The translations under genes and the position numbers were made by a program. From an uncultured Bacteroidia bacterium (GTDB lineage Bacteria > Bacteroidota > Bacteroidia > Bacteroidales > UBA932): a stretch of DNA of 64,000 nt. Below are positions 17,320-26,638 of the stretch, in pieces. The notes below the pieces were generated by a model. The model saw only the letters and a program-made list of their open reading frames with translations, ran no database searches and was not told the origin of the DNA. The stretch spans positions 62,001 through 126,000 of the forward strand of contig CADANY010000007.1 of NCBI GenBank assembly GCA_902789395.1, given 5' to 3'. The stretch's first letter is position 1. Every line of letters begins with the position of its first letter.

Positions 17320-19710
17320 TTATTTCAGGAAGTGGGCGAGAATTCCATCAAGTTCATTGAAATCCTTGACCAGCACTTCCCTGGGTTTGGATCCTTGCTG
17401 GGGACCGACGATACCGGCCGCCTCAAGCTGATCCATTACTCTACCTGCTTTTGCATAACCCATGCCAAGCTTACGCTGGATATCGGAGGTCGATCCTTTC
17501 TGGGTCATAACGACCATCCTGGCAGCCTCTTCGAAGCGCTCGTCGATATTCTTCATATCGATCATGCCGCCGCCCTCTTCGTCGCCTCCTTCCGCTTCAG
17601 GCTCCGGCAGATAATAAGGTGTATTGTAACTCTTCTTGTAACCGCGCTGGGAACCGATGAAAGAAGTAATCTCCTGGACTTCGTCCCCGTCGACATAGCC
17701 GCACTGCACCCGTTCCATTTCGATTCCGCTGTAAATCAGCATATCACCCTTACCGATCAGCTTGTCGGCACCGGGATTGTCGAGAATCGTGGCGGAATCG
17801 ACACGCGAAGTGACGCGGAAGGCGATCCGCATCGGGAAGTTGGTCTTGATCAGGCCCGTCACGACATCAACGGTCGGGCGCTGGGTCGCCAGGATGACAT
17901 GCAATCCGGCGGCACGACCTTTCTGGGCAAGACGCACGACGGAATTGGTAATGCTGCGGGCAAGGGCCTTGGATTCGGGACCGGCACCCGTCGACATCGT
18001 CAGGTCGGCATACTCATCGATAATCGTCACGATGTAAGGGAGGAAGCGGTGCCCCTCGGTCGGGAGAAGATGACGCTCCTTGTATTTGTCATTGTATCGC
18101 TTGAGATTATTGACACCCGCCTTTGAGAGAAGTTCGTACCGCTGGTCCATCTCGACGCAGAGCGACTTCAGGACGGCACCGGCATCCTTGGCGTTCTTGA
18201 CGATCGCCCGGTCCATCTCCTCCTGCTCACCCGAGGCGCTGGGAAGAACGGCGAGATAGTGGTAGAGAAGCTGATTGTACGCCGAAAACTCGACCATCTT
18301 CGGGTCTATGAAGACAAACTTCAGTTCAGAAGGATGCTTGCAATAGAGCAGTGACGAAACGATAACGTTCAGGCCGACGGACTTTCCCTGTTTGGTCGCA
18401 CCTGCAACGAGGAGGTGCGGGGCATCGGCAAGATCGAAGACTTTGACCTGCTGGGTAATCGTATAGCCGATCGCGATCGGCAGTTCCGCCTTGCTCTCCC
18501 GGAAAGAGGAATCATTGAGCAGAGACTTGAGCGGGACGATCGAGGGCTTGTCGTTGGCCACTTCGATGCCGACTGAATCCGGCAGGGTCACGACGCGGAC
18601 GCCCCGCGCATTGAGTGACATGGCGATATCTTCCTGCAGGCTCTTGATAGCGGCAATCTTTACCCCCGGAGCCGGATAGACCTTGTAGAGGGTAACCGTA
18701 GGGCCTACGATGGCTTTGACATCCTTGACCTGGATCTTATAGTTTGCGAGCGTCGTCCGGATCTTGAGATTGTTCCGTTCCAATTCGTCCGGTGAGACCT
18801 CATGCCGTCCGGAGGCGTAGTCTCCGAGCAGGTCGAGCGACGGAAAACGGAAATTCGGCAGGTCGTCGCGGTTGTTGATCGGTTCCAGTTCTTTCTCGAC
18901 TTCTGCATTGAGGGTATCGTCGGTTACAATTTCAAAAGACGTATCAGCGGCGGCAGCCTCTGCTTCGTCCTGGGGGAAGGGATCCTCCACGTCAACGTGG
19001 ACAGGACCGGTCGGAGGCGTTTCAACAGGTTCTTTCCGGGCTTCCGGGACCGGCGCCATAACCGTAGCTACCGCGGGGACGATATCTTCTTCCACCGGCT
19101 GCTCTTCTCCCGCCTCATGCTTTGTGAAGCGAACGGCCGGAAGCAGATCCCTGGAGAGCCACCATATCCAGCCGGCAGTCAGGAGAATCAGGCTCAAGGC
19201 AGTGACGATGGTTCCGACCAGATTGACGGACCAACCGGCCACAGCGGCCCCGCAGCTGCCTCCGAGCCCGTTTCCGAAAGCTTGGGGAAGGCCGGCGAGA
19301 GGGCCGATGAACCCGAGAATGACAGAAAACAGGACCGCACCGGAGAAACAGGCGATAAAACTTTTCAGAAGCGGAACCGTTCTGTCCCTTCGGATGAGGC
19401 GCCAGGCCAGCAACCCCAGAAAAACGACAACGGCCAGTGCAGCGACGCCGAAACAGTTGCCGACCAGGAAATGACCCCATTTGAACCCGGCCTTGCCCGT
19501 CAGGTTATGGACCTGGACGGACGGATCCATCATAGACGGGTCCGACAGGAGGCTCTGGTCCTGCTTCCAGGTAAAGAAGTAGGAGCAAATGGCAAGGAGG
19601 GTATATACGGTCAGGACCGCAACGGCCCAGCCCGCTACCGTAACGATCCGGGAGCGTTTTTCCGGATCAAGCCCGGTCCAAAAGGAGACAGGATTCCTGA
19701 ATTTACTCAT
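17320..19710 (-). CDS. ftsK: DNA translocase FtsK
   Basis: A 796-residue septal motor that pumps chromosome ends at division. The N-terminal about 175 residues contain four predicted transmembrane helices. An acidic linker (about 190-275) follows, and then the alpha-beta motor with Walker A GATKQGKSVGLN (about residue 430), Walker B YIVTIIDEYADLTM, and LATQRPTVDVVTGLIK. The C-terminal gamma winged helix is GSTSDIQRKLGMGYAKAGR, which reads KOPS-like polar sequences. The start overlaps the DUF4290 stop by 4 bp and lolA follows after 12 bp, a typical Bacteroidota arrangement. Confidence 0.96.
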   Translation of the reverse strand: MSKFRNPVSFWTGLDPEKRSRIVTVAGWAVAVLTVYTLLAICSYFFTWKQDQSLLSDPSMMDPSVQVHNLTGKAGFKWGHFLVGNCFGVAALAVVVFLGLLAWRLIRRDRTVPLLKSFIACFSGAVLFSVILGFIGPLAGLPQAFGNGLGGSCGAAVAGWSVNLVGTIVTALSLILLTAGWIWWLSRDLLPAVRFTKHEAGEEQPVEEDIVPAVATVMAPVPEARKEPVETPPTGPVHVDVEDPFPQDEAEAAAADTSFEIVTDDTLNAEVEKELEPINNRDDLPNFRFPSLDLLGDYASGRHEVSPDELERNNLKIRTTLANYKIQVKDVKAIVGPTVTLYKVYPAPGVKIAAIKSLQEDIAMSLNARGVRVVTLPDSVGIEVANDKPSIVPLKSLLNDSSFRESKAELPIAIGYTITQQVKVFDLADAPHLLVAGATKQGKSVGLNVIVSSLLYCKHPSELKFVFIDPKMVEFSAYNQLLYHYLAVLPSASGEQEEMDRAIVKNAKDAGAVLKSLCVEMDQRYELLSKAGVNNLKRYNDKYKERHLLPTEGHRFLPYIVTIIDEYADLTMSTGAGPESKALARSITNSVVRLAQKGRAAGLHVILATQRPTVDVVTGLIKTNFPMRIAFRVTSRVDSATILDNPGADKLIGKGDMLIYSGIEMERVQCGYVDGDEVQEITSFIGSQRGYKKSYNTPYYLPEPEAEGGDEEGGGMIDMKNIDERFEEAARMVVMTQKGSTSDIQRKLGMGYAKAGRVMDQLEAAGIVGPQQGSKPREVLVKDFNELDGILAHFLK

Positions 19711-20378
19711 TGCTGTTTTTTCTTTCCGTTCTTCCGGTTCCGGTTGTTCCGGTTATTATTCCGGTTTCCATAGTTCAGATTCATACCGGGACGCGCGAAG
19801 GTCGAATCCGCAGAGATCTTGGTCAGCTCAACCTCTGCAGGCACCTTGACGCGGCCGCCGGAAAGGCGTTCGATATCCTGGAAGATCGTTTCATCAGCCA
19901 CCGTATCCTTATTCCAGATCAGGTACTGCTGGCGCATATAGATCGCGAGGGAGCGGATCATCGCCGTCTTGATTTCCCCCTCCGGTTCTGAAGCGATCAG
20001 GTTCAGGATACTTTCTATATTCCGCCCGTAGTGACGGGCCTTGATCGGCTTGGTATTGAGGGGAATCTGCTCCGGCCGGCTGTTCACGAACTCCGGGACA
20101 GGTGCAGGATACGGAGAATCGATATCGAGATCATATCCGGCGATCATGTAGAGATGGTCCCACAGTTTCTGGGAATAATTGTCCTGCTGATGGACCTGGG
20201 GATTGAGCCTTTCCATGACCTTGACGATGGCGGCGGCCTGGGCGGTACGTTTTCCGCGGTCCGGGATGGATTTCATCTGCTCGACCATCTTCAGCACGTT
20301 CCGGCCATACTCCGGCATCTGGAGTTTCTCGACTTCCGTATTGTAATAAAGCTTGATAGAATTTTCGTTTGCGTCCAT
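19707..20378 (-). CDS. DUF4290 domain-containing protein
   Basis: A 223-residue soluble protein of unknown function, family restricted largely to Bacteroidota. Recognisable blocks are LPYNTEVEKLQMPEYGR-like YYNTEVEKLQMPEYGRNV, KLWDHLYMIAGYDLDIDSP, KARHYGRNIESIL and SLAIYMRQQYLIWNKDTV. The C-terminal 25 residues are an unusual asparagine/arginine/lysine tract (NRNNNRNNRNRKNGKKKQQ), likely disordered and nucleic-acid binding. The start at 20378 is fixed by the -7 box at 20406-20413: a longer frame would begin inside the promoter. It overlaps ftsK by 4 bp, so it is part of the ftsK-lolA operon. Confidence 0.85.
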   Translation of the reverse strand: MDANENSIKLYYNTEVEKLQMPEYGRNVLKMVEQMKSIPDRGKRTAQAAAIVKVMERLNPQVHQQDNYSQKLWDHLYMIAGYDLDIDSPYPAPVPEFVNSRPEQIPLNTKPIKARHYGRNIESILNLIASEPEGEIKTAMIRSLAIYMRQQYLIWNKDTVADETIFQDIERLSGGRVKVPAEVELTKISADSTFARPGMNLNYGNRNNNRNNRNRKNGKKKQQ

Positions 20379-20405
20379 ATCGGGCTGGATCTGATTGATA
20401 AAGTA

Positions 20406-20413
20406 CAAAGATA
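20406..20413 (-). promoter_or_regulatory. Bacteroidota -7 box of DUF4290-ftsK-lolA
   Basis: TATCTTTG on the minus strand, 27 bases before the ATG. A TTTG lies at 20436-20439, but the 22-base spacing is slightly long for a -33 box. The promoter overlaps the end of the addA region (addA stops at 20419). Confidence 0.5.
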
Positions 20414-20418
20414 ATCAA

Positions 20419-23400
20419 TTAGACGGAAACTTCCTCAAAAAAGTCGTCGTCGTTCTCCCGGATATACCAAAGCCAGCCCCGCACGGGATCATGTCCCATC
20501 TCCCGGAACAGATTCATGTACCGGCGGACCTGGTCGCGATACTCCGGCTCCTCGCCGCCGAACTTGTAATCCACGACCGTGACGCCGTTTCCGTTAAGGA
20601 TGACCCGGTCCGGGCGGTTCTCAAACTGACCTTTTCCGCCCCGGCTGCGCCAGGCCGGATCGAAAACAGTCACTTCGTTCAGGAGGGCGGACCGGTCCCC
20701 CGGGAACCAGTCCGAAGGAGCAGCCTGTATCTTTCCGGTCAGCAGGGAAAGGATACGCGGCGCTTCTTCACGGAAAATCTCGCCGCGGGAGACAGCACGG
20801 TCAACAGCAGCAGGAAGATCCTCAGGAACAATCACTTCCGAAAGGATCCGATGCAGCACTAACCCACGGATCCGGGGTGAAGCATCTTTTCCGACCTCTC
20901 CGCCGGGCCCGAAGAAATCGGCTGCTTCGGGGCTGTAACGGAGACGTCCGCGGGATCCCCCGCCCTCGGGATTGAGCGGGAAAGACGGATAGCCCAGCGG
21001 AATCCCCCGGGTGACAGCAGGCTTTTCCTCCAGGGTGGAAAAATCGAATCGGGTTCCTTTCGTGAAATGCAATTCTCCGGACTCATCTTCGAAGCGTTCC
21101 ATCCCGGAATCGCCACTGACCGCATACCCATAAAGGACATGGGAAAGATTGGTATAAGGAACCGATCCCTTCTTTTTGGAAAAGGCCTCCAAAACTTTTT
21201 TCGCCGGCATTTCCGCGATGACCTCCAAACCGTATTTCGCGCGGGTCAGGGCGACATAGAAGATATTGAGATTGTCAATATACTGCAATTTTCTCTCACG
21301 GAGGAAATCTTCCGAGAAAAGAGTATCCTTGCTTTCGCCGCTCAGCATAACCGGATAGACTCCGTCCGCAGCCCCGGAGAGACGGGTTCCCTGCGTTTCC
21401 GGACGGCACCAGCTTTCGGAAGCCCGGGAGAGTTCCACGTTTTCGGCATAGGGAAAGATTACGTACGGGAACTCCAACCCTTTGGACTTATGGATCGTCA
21501 TCACCCGGATGGACGCGCCCTGCTGGGGGGAAGAGAGGGTCGGCGTCTCCCCTTCCCAGTATTTGAGGAAGGCGGAAAGATGGTTTCCGTTAGCAGCGCA
21601 CCACTCTTTAAGGATATCCATAAACGCATGGATATAAGCGGCTTCTCCTTCGACGCCTGCCGCATCGGTGCGGATCATATCCCTTAGGAGCGACTCGGCA
21701 AGATCGGTCAGCGAATGATAGGATTCCGGAATATGAATATCAAGCGTACGGGCGAGGTACCCCTTTACGGAGCGCTCATCCCCGGAAAGCGGCGCTTCGA
21801 CGAGCGAGAGTTCCGAGACCAGGCGGCGCACGACCACGGAAGACTTGACCAGGAGGGAATCATCCGATACGACCGGCAGGCCGTGTGCGATCAGTTCCGA
21901 CGCGATCGACGATCCTTCCGTATTATTCCGGACGAGGATGGCGATATCGCCGGGAGCGGCCCCTTCGGACAGCAGACGGTCGACAGAGGAGCGTATCGCT
22001 CCGATTTCCGATCCCGCATCAGGAGTAAAGACCAACTCGACGGAGCCTTCCTCGCTCCGGGAAACCTTAACCTCCTGGCTGACATCGCTGTAAAGCGACT
22101 CGATCAGGTGCTCCTCACCGAGAAGACTGTCCAGTGCCCGGGCGGCAAAGGGGAAAAAGCCGTTGTTGAACCGGACGATTCCGCCCAGGGTCCTGTAATT
22201 GGACCGAAGTTCTTTCAGGGAAGCATCCCGGAAATCTTTTTGAAGTTCCTCCTGCAACAGATGCCAGTCCGATCCCCTCCAACGGTAGATCGACTGCTTG
22301 ACATCCCCGACAACGAGGTTCCCGAATCCTCCGGCCTCGCTGTTTTTCAGCAGCGGACGGAAATTTTCCCATTGTACGGCCGAAGTATCCTGGAATTCAT
22401 CCAGGAGAAAATCTTCAAAGCGTACCCCGAGTTTTTCATAGACGAAAGGAGCATCGCTGCCGTCTATGATTTGACGGAGGATCTGGTTTGAATCATCGAT
22501 ACTGAGAATGTTTTTTTCTCGCTGAAGATCGGCAAAAGCCTTTCTCAGCGCCCCGGCAATTCCAAGTCCATAGAGCTTTTTCCGGATGAGTTTTGCCGTC
22601 TCATATTCTTTGAGCGGCAATCCGAAGAAGGCGCAGAAGGCGCCAAGCGGTTCTTCCAGTTTCCCCTCAAGGGCGAGCCGGAACTGATCTTTACCCTGTG
22701 CGAACCACTTCGCGCTGTCCGACGCTTTGTAAAGGAAGGTCGGGGTCAGTTTTTCAATTTTACTTCCCGGCGATAGATCGACATATTTGTAAAGGACATT
22801 GAGGAAATTGCCATTGGTCTCTTTGATATCGATCCCTTCCTCGGAGAACACATCCAGTACGGCCTGCGCACGTAAGGGAAGCTCTTTCTCGAAAGAGTCC
22901 ATAACTTCGCTGCAAATCTTCCCGAGCGCTTTGAGACGCTCCATCGAATAGGCTTTCTCCTCATCGATGCCATACCGCTCAATCTGGGCCTGGTGATCCT
23001 CACTTTTGAGGCTTCCCGCAATTTTTTTCAGATCAGCCTCAAGGTTGAACCGATTGCCCATATCGAGACTGGCCATAACGCTGTCCGTCAGCCAGCCGAG
23101 CATTCCTTTGTCTTCCTCGGTCAGAGAGTCCAGGATGCGGTCCACGCTTTCATCGACCAGCCCCTTGCGGTCCAGTTCGACTTGATAGGAAGAGAACTGG
23201 CCGATTTCGCGCGAGAATGCCCGGAGCGTCTGCTGGAAGAAACGGTCGATCGTACTGACGGCGAAAGCCGAATAATCATGCAGGATGCTGCACAGGCAAT
23301 GGTCCGCTTTCTTGCGGAGCGTCTCTGCGTCCGGGAAGGTTCCGGGGACGAAAACGTCATAATAATCAGAGTCTTCCGGCCGTGTCGAGAGGATAAAAAG

Positions 23401-23571
23401 TTCTTTCAGGATACGCCGCTTCATCTCGTCGGTAGCTTTATTGGTAAAGGTAACGGCGAGAATGTTCCGGTACTTGTACAGTTCCGGACTCTGAAGCAGG
23501 AGCCGGATATATTCGAGTGCGAGGTTATAGGTCTTCCCGGACCCCGCAGAAGCTTTCAGAATCTTTATCAT
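20419..23571 (-). CDS. addA: AddA/RecB-like UvrD-family helicase-nuclease
   Basis: A 1050-residue superfamily 1A helicase fused to a RecB-type nuclease, one half of the double-strand-break resection enzyme. Helicase motif I is ASAGSGKTYN (residues 7-16), Ia ILAVTFTNKATDEMKRR, II LLDEFQDTSAVQW, III VVGDVKQSIYRWRGSD, V MTIHKSKGLEFPYVI and VI YVALTRAK. The C terminus carries RPDRVILNGNGVTVVDYKFG, the PD-(D/E)XK nuclease core. The start at 23571 forms an ATGA with the addB stop, which shows coupling. Somewhat shorter than Firmicutes AddA, as usual in Bacteroidota. Confidence 0.92.
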   Translation of the reverse strand: MIKILKASAGSGKTYNLALEYIRLLLQSPELYKYRNILAVTFTNKATDEMKRRILKELFILSTRPEDSDYYDVFVPGTFPDAETLRKKADHCLCSILHDYSAFAVSTIDRFFQQTLRAFSREIGQFSSYQVELDRKGLVDESVDRILDSLTEEDKGMLGWLTDSVMASLDMGNRFNLEADLKKIAGSLKSEDHQAQIERYGIDEEKAYSMERLKALGKICSEVMDSFEKELPLRAQAVLDVFSEEGIDIKETNGNFLNVLYKYVDLSPGSKIEKLTPTFLYKASDSAKWFAQGKDQFRLALEGKLEEPLGAFCAFFGLPLKEYETAKLIRKKLYGLGIAGALRKAFADLQREKNILSIDDSNQILRQIIDGSDAPFVYEKLGVRFEDFLLDEFQDTSAVQWENFRPLLKNSEAGGFGNLVVGDVKQSIYRWRGSDWHLLQEELQKDFRDASLKELRSNYRTLGGIVRFNNGFFPFAARALDSLLGEEHLIESLYSDVSQEVKVSRSEEGSVELVFTPDAGSEIGAIRSSVDRLLSEGAAPGDIAILVRNNTEGSSIASELIAHGLPVVSDDSLLVKSSVVVRRLVSELSLVEAPLSGDERSVKGYLARTLDIHIPESYHSLTDLAESLLRDMIRTDAAGVEGEAAYIHAFMDILKEWCAANGNHLSAFLKYWEGETPTLSSPQQGASIRVMTIHKSKGLEFPYVIFPYAENVELSRASESWCRPETQGTRLSGAADGVYPVMLSGESKDTLFSEDFLRERKLQYIDNLNIFYVALTRAKYGLEVIAEMPAKKVLEAFSKKKGSVPYTNLSHVLYGYAVSGDSGMERFEDESGELHFTKGTRFDFSTLEEKPAVTRGIPLGYPSFPLNPEGGGSRGRLRYSPEAADFFGPGGEVGKDASPRIRGLVLHRILSEVIVPEDLPAAVDRAVSRGEIFREEAPRILSLLTGKIQAAPSDWFPGDRSALLNEVTVFDPAWRSRGGKGQFENRPDRVILNGNGVTVVDYKFGGEEPEYRDQVRRYMNLFREMGHDPVRGWLWYIRENDDDFFEEVSV

Positions 23572-26501
23572 CGTCCGCAAATCGTCTTGAAATCACAATA
23601 CAGGCATGTTTTCGGGTCTTCCGTTCTCCGGAACGGGACGGCCGGATCGGCAAGGGTCCGGAGCGTATCACCCAGCCGCTCCCTGACAGTCGAAGCGAAC
23701 TTCGGGCTGCATGGGATGTTCTCGATCTCATGCGTAAAAAGACGGGAGGCCGAATAGATGGAATTCATCTGGCGGTTCCCTTTCAGCTGGGGATCATGGG
23801 CCGCATACATATCGTACAGGAAAAGCTGGAGGGCGATTTTAGGACGTTTTGCATTGTCTCCGAACAGTGCGTTTGCTATTTTTTCGGCATTGTCATCCGT
23901 GACATTAATATCCTCGTCCGTTACCTTTCCGGTCTTATAGTCGACAATCCGGATCTCTCCTTCGTGGAAACTGTCGACCCGGTCTACATATCCTACAAAC
24001 TTGAACCCGCCGAACTCCCATTGAAGATATTTCTCCAGTCCGATGATACGGAAACTTCCAACGCCCTCTTTCTCCATCAGTTCCAGATCCCGGGAAAGGG
24101 TTTTCATAACGTATTCGAGCAGGACTTCTTCAATGACCAGATTGCGGCCGGTCACCTCCCCGGTGCGGACTTCTTCCTTGATCAAGCTCCGGATGCGCCG
24201 TTTGAGAAGCGGACGGTCCTTCAGGAGAGAGCGGATATACCCGTCCGTAATCTCCGTCAGCGGAGCGCTGACATGCTGGCGGATATATGCCCTGTCATCC
24301 ATCGGGAAATCCTCCCGGAGCGCTTCTCCGCCGAGGTAGAGCGCCTGCATGGTCTTATGGAAAACATTCCCGAGGGTTCGGCTGTCAAGCGATTCTGTAA
24401 TCTCATCCTCCGCTTTGAGCCCTTTGACCTGCTGGTAATAGAAACGTGCCTGGCAAGCGAGATAATTCTGCATCGAAGAGGCCGACAGCGCAGATGCCTT
24501 CAAAATCCTGATATCCTCTTCCGTTTTCGGAATCTCGGTTTCAACCTTCGGGGGACACATGGACGCCGTTGCGACCAAACGTTTCAGAGGAACCCGGAAG
24601 TGATACTCCAACTGCTTGATATAGCGGCTTTCCTCCCCTCCCTTGAGACCTTCGGTCCGGCTGTCATAGATCAGCCAGACGCGCTGCGCTCGCTGGATCA
24701 TCCGGTAGAAATAATAAGCCCAGACGGCATCCTGGTACTCGTAGGTCGGCAGCCCGAAACCTTTGCGGAGCTCCGGAGGGATAAACGATGAAGAGACGCT
24801 GCGACGGGGAAAGAGTCCTTCATTGGCCGAAAAAACAATCAGATTCCGGAAGTCCAGGGCGCGGGTTTCCAGCGGTCCCATCACCTGAAGTCCTTTCAGG
24901 GGCTCGCCCGAAAAAGGGACGGAGAGTCCGGAAAGCATCCTCTCCAGCAGGCGGGCAAATGTCTGCGGCAGGATTTCCAGCCCGATGTCTTTCAACTGGA
25001 CAAGAGCCGTATAATACCGTTTGGCGAAATCCAGTTCGAGAACCATATCCCCTGACGCATGCAGCTGGCTTCCGACTGCACTGACGATCGTGGACAGATA
25101 CTCGGCGAACAAACCGGTTTCCTTCGCGGAGGGCGTCGTCATGTCCGTCACGACCGGACGGAAGAGCATTTGGAAGAGCGGACCGCCGGCAAGGTCCCGG
25201 GCGGGGATATAGTACTGCGCTGCAGCACGGACCTTCCGGACGGTCTCCTCCTCTTCCGGGGTCATGATCCGCCGCAGGATTCCGCTGGAGAAAATGGAAT
25301 GGACATCCTTATAATAGAACAGCCACTCTCCGGAGCGGAAACGCATGCGGAGCTGGAGGGAAATGACATCCTGCATCAGGGAGAAAAGGGCACTGGAGCC
25401 CATCGGATAACCCATCGTTACATTGACATCACGGATTTCTTCCGGGATCGTATTCAGAAGGGGCAGGAGCAAGGACTCATCCGGAAGGACGAACGCCGTT
25501 TCGACCGGTGCGCTGTCCCGTACTTCCTCCAGAATCGATGGGGCCAGTTTAACCTGGCCGGTAGCGGAAGGAACGCTCACGACCCGTATATCCGGAACGG
25601 TATCGGGCGCTTCGACCGGGAAGGCCTGCGGAAACTCGGAGAGATTTGTCTCCATGAAAAACGAAGACTTATTGAGCGGATGACGGATCATACGGGAGAC
25701 ATAGTCCCAGCAGAATTCCGCCAGAGAGTCATCCCGCATCTTCCGCATGAGGACTTTCTCGCACTCGTTCAAGGCATTCAGACCGACAAAGACAAACTTC
25801 TTCTGAGCGGGGAAAACGGGCTCCAGCAAATCCCGGACGGAAGTATCCTTCAACCGGGTCGCAAGATCCCGGTAGACCATTCCTTCATAGGCCAGCTTTC
25901 GCTCTCTCAGATGCGCATTGAACCGGCGGTACAGGGGATAAAGGACGTTCCAGATCCGGAGAAACCGTACCTTGACATTCCCGTCCATGTCCATATTGAC
26001 CGTAAGCCGTCCCGAGCCGTCCCTGAAATGGGAAAGAAAACTATCGATGGCCGATTTCTGGTTCTCCGTCAGATAGGAATAACTGTCCTGGATGGCCTTA
26101 AAATCCGATACATTGGCGAAAACATGCTCCGGATCCGCCAGATATTTATCGATATCATCGAAATCCGACAGGATGACATCGCCCCAGAAAACAAACTCAT
26201 CAAGCGGTTCTGCGTCCGGATAGACATCCCGGTAACAAGCATGGAGCTCAACCAAAAGACGGATTCTGTCCGTCGTATCAACATTGTATACCTTATAGAA
26301 GAAATCGTTGATAGTCAGCATCGCAGGAGCGATGAAAGGAGCCGGAAGGGTCAGATCCTCCCGAACCCGGGCATCAACGGCATCACAGACAGCCTTCCGA
26401 AAGAAGGCCATGGATCTTCGGTTCGGAAAGATAAAACAGATATCGGATAGGGAGCCTTGGTCGGCATAGTGACCGGCAACCTGGTTCAGAAAATTTTTCA
26501 T
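23568..26501 (-). CDS. addB: AddB-like PD-(D/E)XK nuclease subunit with iron-sulfur staple
   Basis: A 977-residue partner of AddA. The N-terminal two thirds form an inactivated helicase fold (FIFPNRRSMAFFRKA in the motif I region, without a Walker lysine loop; FVFVGLNALNECE and IVFSANEGLFP later). The C-terminal nuclease has GYVDRVDSFHEGEIRIVDYKTGK. Cysteines in YLACQARFYY and in the C-terminal CLYCDFKTIC (Cys-x2-Cys-x5-Cys) are placed as in the 4Fe-4S staple of AddB. The ATG at 26501 follows a -7 box by only 4 bases, so the message is nearly leaderless. Forms an operon with addA. Confidence 0.88.
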   Translation of the reverse strand: MKNFLNQVAGHYADQGSLSDICFIFPNRRSMAFFRKAVCDAVDARVREDLTLPAPFIAPAMLTINDFFYKVYNVDTTDRIRLLVELHACYRDVYPDAEPLDEFVFWGDVILSDFDDIDKYLADPEHVFANVSDFKAIQDSYSYLTENQKSAIDSFLSHFRDGSGRLTVNMDMDGNVKVRFLRIWNVLYPLYRRFNAHLRERKLAYEGMVYRDLATRLKDTSVRDLLEPVFPAQKKFVFVGLNALNECEKVLMRKMRDDSLAEFCWDYVSRMIRHPLNKSSFFMETNLSEFPQAFPVEAPDTVPDIRVVSVPSATGQVKLAPSILEEVRDSAPVETAFVLPDESLLLPLLNTIPEEIRDVNVTMGYPMGSSALFSLMQDVISLQLRMRFRSGEWLFYYKDVHSIFSSGILRRIMTPEEEETVRKVRAAAQYYIPARDLAGGPLFQMLFRPVVTDMTTPSAKETGLFAEYLSTIVSAVGSQLHASGDMVLELDFAKRYYTALVQLKDIGLEILPQTFARLLERMLSGLSVPFSGEPLKGLQVMGPLETRALDFRNLIVFSANEGLFPRRSVSSSFIPPELRKGFGLPTYEYQDAVWAYYFYRMIQRAQRVWLIYDSRTEGLKGGEESRYIKQLEYHFRVPLKRLVATASMCPPKVETEIPKTEEDIRILKASALSASSMQNYLACQARFYYQQVKGLKAEDEITESLDSRTLGNVFHKTMQALYLGGEALREDFPMDDRAYIRQHVSAPLTEITDGYIRSLLKDRPLLKRRIRSLIKEEVRTGEVTGRNLVIEEVLLEYVMKTLSRDLELMEKEGVGSFRIIGLEKYLQWEFGGFKFVGYVDRVDSFHEGEIRIVDYKTGKVTDEDINVTDDNAEKIANALFGDNAKRPKIALQLFLYDMYAAHDPQLKGNRQMNSIYSASRLFTHEIENIPCSPKFASTVRERLGDTLRTLADPAVPFRRTEDPKTCLYCDFKTICGR

Positions 26502-26505
26502 ACTC

Positions 26506-26513
26506 CAAATATA
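26506..26513 (-). promoter_or_regulatory. Bacteroidota -7 box of addBA
   Basis: TATATTTG on the minus strand is an exact TAnnTTTG match ending 4 bases before the addB ATG. No -33 TTTG occurs at 19-21 bp. Confidence 0.45.
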
Positions 26514-26638
26514 CAAAAGTCTGTCCATATTATTTCATGCCGGTTGCAAATTCCCGGTCATTCGGACTGATCAATTGTGTATTCATAATTCTTTTTGTAC
26601 CTTTATTGGTCGTAATATTTTACCTATGAACACATCCC